Made by a program: the position numbers and the translations under genes
Shown here: positions 7,467 through 13,741 of the stretch, piece by piece
Layout of the letters: each line of letters begins with the position of its first letter
How positions within the stretch are numbered: position 1 is the stretch's first letter
Notes under the pieces: generated by a model
Seen by the model: only the letters and a program-made list of their open reading frames with translations
What the model was told of the DNA's origin: nothing
The model's database searches: none
Source: CAYSBK01 sp964429265
Lineage (GTDB): Bacteria > Planctomycetota > Phycisphaerae > Sedimentisphaerales > Anaerobacaceae
Length of the DNA stretch: 13,741 nucleotides
Reading direction: 5' to 3'
NCBI GenBank assembly: GCA_964429265.1
Contig: CAYSBK010000050.1
Span: 1 to 13,741, forward strand

Positions 7467-8969
7467 TCAGATGATTCGAGTATACCCCTGGGCTTTGTAC
7501 TTTTCCAGCAGGTCGGCCAGTCGCCTCACGATGTCCTGTCGCTGTTGCCACAGGTTGTTTTGTTCGTACGGATCGTCGGCGAGGTTATAGAGCTGCCCCG
7601 GCGAGCCGGGTTGAGGCCCCTTGTCCCTCGGCCTTACCCAGCCGCCTGAACCCGTGGTATCAAGAATCAACTTCCAGTTGCCGTGCCTTATCGCAAAGAC
7701 GCCCTTTGAGGAGTGGCTTACCAGGTTATCGCGGACAGGCGCGGCGGTTTTGGCTCCAACCAGCGCCGGCAAGATGTTGAAACTATCGGGCCCCGCACCG
7801 GCCGGCAGTTCCCTCCCCACAATAGCGGCACAGGTAGCCATAAGGTCGGTCAAACAGATCAGCTCATCGCTGGTGGTGGCCGGGCGGATGCGTCCGGGCC
7901 ACCGGGCGATAAACGGCACGCGATGGCCGCCCTCCCACACGTGCGACTTGTAGCCGCGAAACCGCCCTGCCGACTTATGCGCGTCGCTGCCGATGCGAGG
8001 GCCGTTGTCGCTGGTGACAATCACGATCGTATTGCGGGCGAGCTTCATTTTGTCCAGCGTATCCAGCACTGCGCCCACGCACCAATCAACCAGCACCACC
8101 AGGTCTTCACGGGGGCCGAGCCCGCTTTTGCCCTTGACGAAATCGGGCGGCAGCCACGGTGCATGAGGTGACGAAAGCGCCAGATACACAAAGAAAGGCC
8201 GGTCGCCGTAAAGTCTCTTGTGTTCACGCAGAAACGCGCCGGTCTTGTTCACATAGGTCGGGTCGACCTGCTCGTTCGACCAGCCGGGAACCATCGGGCC
8301 GGGCCTGCTGCCGAACCTGCTCACCGGGCCGGTCTTCACCATCGTCGCGGTCGGCTGGGCCGTGCATCTGCCGTTCTCGATAAAGACGTACGGCGAATCC
8401 ACCGTCGAACACGCCGAAGTGATAAACGAGTAATCGAAGCCGTGCTGATTAGGCCCGTCGGTGATGGGCCTGGTAAAGTCGACCCGTTGTGCATCCTTGT
8501 AATCTCTTATCGGCTCGCCGTCCTTTGATTGCCAGCCGACGCCGAGATGCCACTTCCCGATGCAGGCGGTACGATAGCCGGCCCCTTGAAGCAACTCGGC
8601 CACCGTCAGCCGGTCCCGTGAAATAAGCGGCTGCGAAAAACCATCAAGCACACCTCTTTTCAGGCGTGTCCGCCAGGCGTATCGGCCGGTCAAAACGCCG
8701 TACCGCGTCGGGCTGCAAACCGCAGAAGGACTGTGTGCATCCGTAAAACGGATGCCCTCGTCGGCGAGCCTGTCCATATTGGGCGTGGGTATCTTCGAGT
8801 CGGGATTGTAGCAGTGGACGTCACCATAGCCCATATCGTCGGCCATTATGAAAACTATGTTCGGCAGGTCTTTCCGCCGGCCCGTAGACCTAAGCGCCCC
8901 TGCACAACCGGGCAAAGCCGACGCGGCAGCGGTTATGCCCACGGCCTTGAGAAATTCGCGCCTGTCCAC
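7467..8969 (-). CDS. Tat-exported Cys-type arylsulfatase (S1 family)
   Basis: A 500-residue sulfatase starting at GTG 8969. MDRREFLK is a Tat motif, followed by a hydrophobic segment ending in A-L-P-G-C (C22), a plausible lipobox, so a lipoprotein facing the periplasm or surface is likely. The active-site motif C-S-P-T-R is at 85-89, with C85 the formylglycine precursor. D44-D45 (in ADDMGYGD) and D321-N322 (in TSDNGP) match metal ligands; GKWHLG is at 138-143; RGYKSHVWEGGHRVPFIARW (338-357) is the typical arylsulfatase-A-like stretch. The C-terminal part contains YNLADDPYEQNNL (461-473), common to this group. It is clearly a different subfamily from its downstream neighbour, so the pair probably removes sulfate from different positions or residues. 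It follows the dehydrogenase stop by only 14 bases, indicating tight co-expression. The exact substrate cannot be read from the sequence. Confidence 0.93.
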   Translation of the reverse strand: MDRREFLKAVGITAAASALPGCAGALRSTGRRKDLPNIVFIMADDMGYGDVHCYNPDSKIPTPNMDRLADEGIRFTDAHSPSAVCSPTRYGVLTGRYAWRTRLKRGVLDGFSQPLISRDRLTVAELLQGAGYRTACIGKWHLGVGWQSKDGEPIRDYKDAQRVDFTRPITDGPNQHGFDYSFITSACSTVDSPYVFIENGRCTAQPTATMVKTGPVSRFGSRPGPMVPGWSNEQVDPTYVNKTGAFLREHKRLYGDRPFFVYLALSSPHAPWLPPDFVKGKSGLGPREDLVVLVDWCVGAVLDTLDKMKLARNTIVIVTSDNGPRIGSDAHKSAGRFRGYKSHVWEGGHRVPFIARWPGRIRPATTSDELICLTDLMATCAAIVGRELPAGAGPDSFNILPALVGAKTAAPVRDNLVSHSSKGVFAIRHGNWKLILDTTGSGGWVRPRDKGPQPGSPGQLYNLADDPYEQNNLWQQRQDIVRRLADLLEKYKAQGYTRII

Positions 8970-8977
8970 GAGTATCA

Positions 8978-8982
8978 CTCCT
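8978..8982 (-). promoter_or_regulatory. Shine-Dalgarno AGGAG selecting GTG 8969
   Basis: Two in-frame GTG codons exist, at 8978 and 8969. AGGAG (8982 down to 8978) overlaps the first and sits 8 bases before the second, so initiation at 8969 is much more likely. The resulting N-terminus is MDRREFLK. Confidence 0.7.
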
Positions 8983-8983
8983 G

Positions 8984-10003
8984 CTAAAGGTCTATCATTA
9001 CCTTCAGACTTTTGTCGCCCTGGGCGTCGATAAACTCGTAGGCCTGGGGGTATTGTTCGAAATCAAAATGCTTCGTTACCAGCGGCTCGGTGACGACGTC
9101 GCCGGCGGCAATAAGCTCGACCGCTTTGAGATAATCCTCGTGTTTGTACATCAGCGTGCCGATGATTCTCTGCTCGCGGTCGCCCACCACCGACATATCG
9201 ATACGGGGCCTTTCTTCAAACACGCCCAGTACCACGATAGTGCCTCCCTTTTCTATATTCTGAATGGCCGCATCCATCGTGGCTTCGGCACCGACCGCTT
9301 CAAAGGCCACGTCAAAACCCTCGTCGCCGAATACGCGCCTGGCTGCCTCACTCAGCGGCTCGGTGGCCGCGTTGGTGGTGTTCTCGATACCGCATTTCCT
9401 GGCGATACCGAGCCTGAAATCGCTCAAATCGGTTATCAGAATCTTCTTCGCGCCACGGCAACGTGCGAGCTGGGCCACGAGGTTGCCGATAGGCCCGGCA
9501 CCCAGCACCACAACGTTCCTGCCGGCCAGGTCGCCGCTCCTGCCGGTCGAGTGAACCGCAACTGCCGTCGGTTCCACCAGGGCGCCCTGCTCGAACGTGA
9601 GCGACTCCGGCAGAGGAACTATCCTTTCCTGCGTCGTGATGAAAAAGTCCTGCGCGCAGCCGGGAGCCTGAAACCCCTGGACCTTGAGCACATCGCAGAT
9701 GTTGTAATCACCGCGCCGGCACGGCTTGCATTCACCGCATACTATCTGCGGCCGGGCCGTCGCCTTGCTGCCGATTTCGATGCCGCTGACACCTTCGCCG
9801 ACAGCCTCCACCTGGCCAGAAAACTCATGTCCCTGCACCACGGGATACGATGTGAACGGGTGCTTGCCGTGGTTGACGTGCACGTCCGAGCCACATACGC
9901 CTATCTGCTTGATACGCAGCAGAATCTCGCCGGGTCCCGGCTGGGGTTTCGGGACGTCTCGAAACTCAATCCTGCCCGGCTCCACCATTACAGCCTGTCT
10001 CAT
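8984..10003 (-). CDS. Zinc-dependent medium-chain sugar/polyol dehydrogenase
   Basis: A 339-residue cytosolic NAD(P)-dependent dehydrogenase of the MDR family (sorbitol/threonine/L-idonate dehydrogenase-like). Catalytic-zinc residues are C37 (GVCGSD), H59-E60 (GHEFSG) and E144 (VEPTAVAVH). The structural zinc lobe is intact, with C89, C92, C95 and C103. The Rossmann loop is GAGPIG (168-173). Length is typical. The start is ATG 10003, with GAGAGG at 10010-10015 six bases upstream. An in-frame ATG at 10057 would add 18 residues, but its only AGGA abuts the codon. Members oxidise secondary alcohols of sugars, polyols and sugar acids. In this operon, with a fucose mutarotase, oxidation of L-fucose or of an acid derived from it is a reasonable inference, unproven. 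It lies 66 bases after the LamG gene and 14 before a sulfatase. Confidence 0.92.
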   Translation of the reverse strand: MRQAVMVEPGRIEFRDVPKPQPGPGEILLRIKQIGVCGSDVHVNHGKHPFTSYPVVQGHEFSGQVEAVGEGVSGIEIGSKATARPQIVCGECKPCRRGDYNICDVLKVQGFQAPGCAQDFFITTQERIVPLPESLTFEQGALVEPTAVAVHSTGRSGDLAGRNVVVLGAGPIGNLVAQLARCRGAKKILITDLSDFRLGIARKCGIENTTNAATEPLSEAARRVFGDEGFDVAFEAVGAEATMDAAIQNIEKGGTIVVLGVFEERPRIDMSVVGDREQRIIGTLMYKHEDYLKAVELIAAGDVVTEPLVTKHFDFEQYPQAYEFIDAQGDKSLKVMIDL

Positions 10004-10009
10004 AGCAAT

Positions 10010-10015
10010 CCTCTC
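10010..10015 (-). promoter_or_regulatory. Shine-Dalgarno GAGAGG setting the dehydrogenase start at 10003
   Basis: On the minus strand GAGAGG is 6 bases before ATG 10003. This start places the protein N-terminus (MRQAVMVEPG) where MDR dehydrogenases usually begin. Confidence 0.65.
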
Positions 10016-10069
10016 TTCAAAACTAAACGATTCGACACCACTTATCGCCTTTATCATTCCTGCCGGCGG

Positions 10070-12163
10070 TTACTCTGACCTCACAGGCACCTGATTCGGC
10101 GTCGGAACCACCGTAACCTCCACCGGCTCTGTAGCTTCAATCTGCACCCACACCACCAGGTCGGTCCCATCCAAACGCCGTCGATGACCATATCGCAACT
10201 GCGAGCCTCGCAGCAACCTTTTCCGGCCGAGTTTCACGATGCAGCCGGCCCGGCCCCAGCCTTCTATCAGGAACGCCGGATTGACAAGTGGCGAGCGCGC
10301 GCTGGCCTGCAATTCCATAACGAGTTGGGAAGCAACGCCCGGCTGGGCGGACTTGACGACGAAGGCACGCTGACTCTGGTCGTAGCCGCAGCTTGTGTAG
10401 TTGCCCTCGGTTACTTTGAGTTTCGCCGGATACGACCACGACCGCGCCAGCATCGCAAGCTCACCCGCCGGCTTGTCTGTCATACCGTGCAGCATTATCT
10501 TTGTCATTGAGTGCGGTGTTTTGCAATACTCCTTCCATTCAATGTGCGTCAGCGAGCTGTGAGCCGCCCGGTCGGCCGCCATTGCATACCGTCCGTCGGA
10601 AGGGTTCTGCGAAGTCGGCCAGTGATTCCACCACGGAAATATACTGACATTGGGCCTGATTTCGCCCCCGTAGCGGCCGAAGCGAGGCTCGTCCTGCGGG
10701 CGAATGACGACAAACGGCTTGTATTTCGACCTGGTGTTTACAAGGTGAATATTGGCATTTGCCGGTTTGTCACGCAGCTTCGGCGGACCGTTCGCCCACG
10801 AATAACTGCGGCTTTCACCGTCCATATTCGCCAGGGTCAGGGCCTCCGGCCACAGTGCGTCTTCCGGCCGCCACCCGGGGCCCATTACGATGATACCTTC
10901 CTGCCATTCGTGCGGTGCTTCCGGGTTGGTGCTGTGCAGCGTAATTCTCCGGATGCCCACGCCGTCGGGATAAATCGTGTATATCTCGTCGGTCCAGTCA
11001 CCCCAGCCGGTCAGCTTGTCAACCCGCGCGAACTTGTAGTGGTTATCCACAAGCGCGTAACGCCAGTGCACCACAACGCGGGCGTCGCTGTTTTCGATTA
11101 TCCTTACGTGCGAATGGCGACACTGCTTGTCCGACATCGGCTCGGCGCAGCCGGCCACGTCGCCGCCCCACGTCTCGCAAAACTCGTTGTCGTACCATAT
11201 GCCGTTCTCGGTGACCCAGTGCGGAATGTAGCTTGTCCCTCTCCAGAATACAAAGCGGTACGGCGCGCGGCCGAAGGCCACCACCACGTCCGGACAGTCG
11301 CTCACCCGCCACAGGGCGTCCCATTCATCGTAATACTTCAGCCTGGTATAGAATGCCCCGAATGGCACGTTCCCTTTTGGGCCGGCAGGTAGAATACGCC
11401 GGGCGATATCGGGAGCCTTACCGGGTCGGTTCTTGGCAAAAGAAGCTGCTATTTGGTCGGCGTCCAGCGCCTTTGCGGTCACTTTCACCTCGTCGATTAT
11501 GCCGTCGAAGAGGATATCTGTAACCATATGTGAATCTTTGCGGATACCGCCCGTCGGTTTGACCCGTTGGAAGTATTTACCCAGCAGCACCTCCGCCGAT
11601 GGGGCCGCCCTGAACCGGCTGTCAATTCCTGACTCACCGGCGGCTTTGCCGTTTATGTAAACGGCCATATGATTGCCGGAATCCACTACCCCTGCAATAT
11701 GGTACCATTTGCGAAGTTCAAGTGTCGTCTCGGTGGTCAATTGCCGTACGTCCGAACCCACACCGGCGCACAAGCCGACCTGCCCCTTGTCGCCGACTCC
11801 CAGGTAAACGCCTTTGCCGCCGGCGTACTGGGAAAATACCGGGCACCAGTTCAGCGGATACGCCCCCAGTGCCACCCACGCCTCGATCGTAAACTCATCG
11901 CCGAGCCTGAAACCTGCATCGGAAGAGCTTGTTACGTAAGAAGTCAGCCCGTCGAGTTTCACCGCCCTGCCGCAGACACCTTCGACGAGCTTGAAATTGC
12001 CCACAATTTCATACTCTCGGCCGGTGACGCTTTCAACGGTCTTGTTGTCCCGGACGCTGTCGAACTTCCACCAGGCAACCACCGGCTCATCAGCCCTGCA
12101 GCACAGCACCCACGCAAGCAGCACCAACGGAAAAACAACGCACCGACTTTTGAAACGCTTCAT
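10070..12163 (-). CDS. Secreted LamG-domain protein with a large uncharacterised C-terminal region
   Basis: A 697-residue exported protein. Residues 1-24 are a Sec signal peptide (MKRFKSR, then a hydrophobic core, cleaved near C-C-R-A). Residues about 25-245 are a LamG/concanavalin-A-like jelly roll: VAWWKFD, VKLDGLTSYV, FTIEAWV, RKWYHIAGVVDSGNHMAVYI and DGIIDEVKV mark its strands. This fold usually binds carbohydrate. Residues about 265-690 form a large region I cannot assign. It is rich in W, Y, H and R, with blocks YTRLKYYDEWDALWR (272-286), KQCRHSHVRIIENSDARVVV (346-365), GWGDWTDEIYTIYPDGVGI (386-404) and FPWWNHWPTSQ (509-519). I recall similar LamG proteins in planctomycetes and relatives. 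The make-up suggests a beta-rich glycan-active enzyme, possibly a lyase or hydrolase, but no catalytic motif is recognised. The start is ATG 12163, behind GAGGAG; upstream in-frame codons would overlap the previous gene and bury the signal peptide. Confidence 0.88.
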   Translation of the reverse strand: MKRFKSRCVVFPLVLLAWVLCCRADEPVVAWWKFDSVRDNKTVESVTGREYEIVGNFKLVEGVCGRAVKLDGLTSYVTSSSDAGFRLGDEFTIEAWVALGAYPLNWCPVFSQYAGGKGVYLGVGDKGQVGLCAGVGSDVRQLTTETTLELRKWYHIAGVVDSGNHMAVYINGKAAGESGIDSRFRAAPSAEVLLGKYFQRVKPTGGIRKDSHMVTDILFDGIIDEVKVTAKALDADQIAASFAKNRPGKAPDIARRILPAGPKGNVPFGAFYTRLKYYDEWDALWRVSDCPDVVVAFGRAPYRFVFWRGTSYIPHWVTENGIWYDNEFCETWGGDVAGCAEPMSDKQCRHSHVRIIENSDARVVVHWRYALVDNHYKFARVDKLTGWGDWTDEIYTIYPDGVGIRRITLHSTNPEAPHEWQEGIIVMGPGWRPEDALWPEALTLANMDGESRSYSWANGPPKLRDKPANANIHLVNTRSKYKPFVVIRPQDEPRFGRYGGEIRPNVSIFPWWNHWPTSQNPSDGRYAMAADRAAHSSLTHIEWKEYCKTPHSMTKIMLHGMTDKPAGELAMLARSWSYPAKLKVTEGNYTSCGYDQSQRAFVVKSAQPGVASQLVMELQASARSPLVNPAFLIEGWGRAGCIVKLGRKRLLRGSQLRYGHRRRLDGTDLVVWVQIEATEPVEVTVVPTPNQVPVRSE

Positions 12164-12167
12164 CTTG

Positions 12168-12173
12168 CTCCTC
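12168..12173 (-). promoter_or_regulatory. Shine-Dalgarno GAGGAG setting the LamG gene start at 12163
   Basis: On the minus strand GAGGAG lies 4 bases before ATG 12163, with a signal peptide immediately after. This excludes the longer frame from 12286, which would add 41 residues lacking a signal and would overlap the URO-D-like gene. Confidence 0.75.
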
Positions 12174-12221
12174 ACCTGTCCCGGATCATCATTGACGTCA
12201 GGTCCCTTAATGCACGCCGTC

Positions 12222-13388
12222 TCAATACGTTCCATATTCCTGCAGCGTCTCCCACCAGGCCATAATGTTTTCCGGCGGCACGTCACCCTGAATCACGTGT
12301 ATGGGCGCGAATATGAAACCACCGCCAGGGGCCAGGTCTTCGATCCGCCTTCTCGTTTCGTCCCTCACCTGCCCAGGCGTGCCGAAAGGCAGCACGTATT
12401 GACTATCGCAACTGCCTCCCCAGATGGTAAGGTCGCTGCCGTACTGCCGCTTGAACTTCCTCGTATCACCCATACCGGCACAGTTTACCTGCCAGGGATT
12501 CAGAATGTCAACGCCCGCCTCGATCAGCAGCCCCAGCGTAGGCCAGATGGCGCCGTCGTTGTGAAAGAATATGTACACTCTTGACTGTGCCTTTTTCTTG
12601 ATGAACTGGAACAGCTTCTTGTGATACGGCCAGATGAGCTTCTTGTACAGCTCCAGCGAAACCAAAAGTCCCTTCTGTGTACCAAGGTCATCGGCTGTGG
12701 AAACCACCAACACGTTCTCGCCCACCGTCGCAAGCGCCTTTTCCCAGTACGCCATCTTGATCTCAAGAAGCTTGTTCATAATCGCGTGAACAAGCTTCTG
12801 GTTCAGCAGCATATCGCAGAAAAACTGCTCGTACCCTCTCATCCACATCGCCGTTTCCCACATCCCGGAGTTCATCCTGCCAAGGACGTAAGCCCGTCTT
12901 TGCTCGAATACTACGCGGTCGGCCTGTTCCTTCAGCCCGACGTACCTGGCAGGGTCCTGCGGGTCGGGCCAGGGATATTTTTCCACGTCACCGACCGTGC
13001 GGGCATCGGCCAGAGGGCTGTAGCACAAATCGTAGTAGAGGCCGCCCTCTGCGGGCATCCGCCACCGCATCCCAAACTCGTCGATCAACTCGTAGTGGTC
13101 GCCCTGCAAGCCGAGATCCCTGGCCAGGCCCGGATTCGAGGGAGATTGAGGCGAAACGTTCCTCACATCGACTTTGAGCCGGTCGGCGATTTCGTCGTCG
13201 GTCTCGGCCATCTGTGTAATCTTGTCGCGTACCCGCACCCGTTCCGAAAGACCGAGATATTTCCGCAGATTTCGAAGGGCCCTTACGTTGATGCCGGTTA
13301 CCATTGTTCCGCCGAGGTCGAAAGGTATCCGGTCCGGCTCTTTGTGAGCCAGGGCGGTCCTGACGCGTTCAAAACCGGTCCACTGCAT
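12222..13388 (-). CDS. Uroporphyrinogen decarboxylase (URO-D/MtaA) superfamily protein, non-heme type
   Basis: A 388-residue cytosolic protein of the URO-D TIM-barrel superfamily, which includes heme-pathway UroD and corrinoid methyltransferases such as MtaA/CmuA. Family features are the N-terminus ERVRTALAHKEPDRIPFDLG (7-26), the STADDLGTQKG stretch (230-240), FFHNDGAIW (274-282), GVDILNPWQ (292-300), WGGSCDSQYVLPFGTP (323-338) and GGFIFAPIHVIQGDVPPEN (356-374). It lacks the R-Q-A-G-R substrate motif of true UroD. At the metal-site position of the methyltransferases, H-x-C-G is replaced by H276-N-D278-G, although C327 is present downstream. Heme synthesis is therefore unlikely. The sugar-operon context suggests a role in glycan or sugar metabolism, perhaps methyl-group handling, as inference only. 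The start ATG 13388 matches where family members begin but has no strong Shine-Dalgarno. It is 58 bases upstream of the LamG gene. Confidence 0.88.
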   Translation of the reverse strand: MQWTGFERVRTALAHKEPDRIPFDLGGTMVTGINVRALRNLRKYLGLSERVRVRDKITQMAETDDEIADRLKVDVRNVSPQSPSNPGLARDLGLQGDHYELIDEFGMRWRMPAEGGLYYDLCYSPLADARTVGDVEKYPWPDPQDPARYVGLKEQADRVVFEQRRAYVLGRMNSGMWETAMWMRGYEQFFCDMLLNQKLVHAIMNKLLEIKMAYWEKALATVGENVLVVSTADDLGTQKGLLVSLELYKKLIWPYHKKLFQFIKKKAQSRVYIFFHNDGAIWPTLGLLIEAGVDILNPWQVNCAGMGDTRKFKRQYGSDLTIWGGSCDSQYVLPFGTPGQVRDETRRRIEDLAPGGGFIFAPIHVIQGDVPPENIMAWWETLQEYGTY

Positions 13389-13426
13389 ATTGTCGCTTCA
13401 TTGACTGCTCAAACAGCCCCGACCCT

Positions 13427-13446
13427 GCCGGTGGTCAAACCCCGGC
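13427..13446 (-). other. Intercistronic hairpin between the mutarotase and URO-D-like genes
   Basis: GCCGG(T)GG at 13427-13434 pairs with CCCCGGC at 13440-13446: seven base pairs, one bulged T, and the five-base loop TCAAA. It lies in the 69-base gap 13389-13457. There is no T-run on either side, so it is more likely an mRNA processing or stability element than a terminator, if it is functional at all. Confidence 0.3.
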
Positions 13447-13457
13447 AACGGCCCTTC

Positions 13458-13741
13458 TTAGCAGGTAGTAACGCCCTTTTTCAGGATAATGTTGCCGTAC
13501 TTGGCCGTTTCGCCGGTCATCACCACGGCGAAAGCTTTTCTTGCACGTTCGTAAAAATCAAACCGCCCGATACGTTTTATCGCCGGCGCCGCCGGCGCGT
13601 GTCGGTCTATTGCGGCGCGGTATGATTCTTCCACGCGGGGGTCAAGGGTGTCGCCCGGCTCAGCCGCCATCATGATCAGGGGGCTGTCCACGTAATCATC
13701 CATTACGAAAAGCGGCAGTATCGCATCGAGCAAATCCGCAA
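13458..13741 (-). CDS. fucU: L-fucose mutarotase (FucU/RbsD family), C-terminal part, cut by the window end
   Basis: The last 94 residues of a FucU-type mutarotase, an enzyme interconverting the alpha and beta anomers of L-fucose in the cytosol; the N-terminus lies beyond 13741. The family's full length is about 140 residues. The visible part carries LDAILPLFVMDDYVDSP, then MMAAEPGDTLDPRVEESYR, then RFDFYERARKAFAVV, and closes with TGETAKYGNIILKKGV. These blocks match the FucU branch (the E. coli protein has the same order of motifs) better than RbsD. The frame remains open to the window edge; an apparent TTG start at 13733 is internal, not the true start. It is the most upstream visible gene of the minus-strand operon and the main evidence that the pathway handles fucose or a closely related sugar. 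Confidence 0.9.
   Translation of the reverse strand, partial: ADLLDAILPLFVMDDYVDSPLIMMAAEPGDTLDPRVEESYRAAIDRHAPAAPAIKRIGRFDFYERARKAFAVVMTGETAKYGNIILKKGVTTC

Noticed and set aside
10004..10057. Upstream ATG 10057 as the dehydrogenase start
   Set aside because: Its only AGGA directly abuts the ATG, and the extra 18 residues are not part of the usual MDR N-terminus; ATG 10003 has GAGAGG at good spacing.
9053..10078. A 341-codon plus-strand frame opposite the zinc dehydrogenase, and a similar 334-codon one at 12621-13625 opposite the URO-D-like gene
   Set aside because: Both are mirrored by proteins with intact family motifs on the other strand. Neither shows any motif or ribosome site.
12222..13388. 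Annotation as hemE (heme-pathway uroporphyrinogen decarboxylase)
   Set aside because: The N-terminal R-Q-A-G-R substrate motif is absent, and the gene sits in a glycan operon, not with heme genes.

Overview
The window looks like part of the chromosome of a marine-type polysaccharide degrader, most likely a planctomycete (Phycisphaerae-like) or a relative in the Planctomycetota/Verrucomicrobiota/Lentisphaerota group. This is an inference from gene content: two Tat-exported Cys-type sulfatases in tandem, a secreted sialidase-fold/VCBS fusion, a LamG protein and a uroporphyrinogen-decarboxylase-like protein in a sugar operon, in moderately GC-rich DNA. No rRNA, tRNA, transposase or CRISPR array is visible.

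Left arm, plus strand (1-4893). A short, probably decayed N-terminal fragment of a VCBS-repeat protein (14-370) is followed by a large secreted protein (527-3604) with a sialidase-like N-terminal half and nine Ca-binding Asp-rich VCBS/FG-GAP loops. A cytosolic aldo/keto reductase (3709-4893) with a complete catalytic tetrad and an unusual C-terminal tail comes next.

Right arm, minus strand (13741 down to 4966). Seven genes are packed in one direction and read as a single operon: the C-terminal part of an L-fucose mutarotase (FucU family, cut by the window edge), a URO-D/MtaA-superfamily protein, a secreted LamG protein with a large unrecognised C-terminal region, a zinc-dependent medium-chain dehydrogenase, two Tat-signal sulfatases, and a PfkB-family sugar kinase. 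Intergenic gaps are about 14-70 bases, and most starts have strong Shine-Dalgarno sites. The two arms converge at 4894-4965.

Working model (inference): the operon handles a sulfated, fucose-containing glycan. The exported sulfatases and the LamG protein would work on the polymer outside the cytoplasm. The mutarotase, dehydrogenase, kinase and perhaps the aldo/keto reductase would process the released sugar inside. The URO-D-like protein does not fit any standard fucose pathway and lacks the H-x-C metal signature of the methyltransferases it resembles. It and the unknown part of the LamG protein are the best candidates for undescribed biology here. No glycoside hydrolase of a family I can name with confidence, transporter, regulator or sulfatase-maturing enzyme lies in the window.
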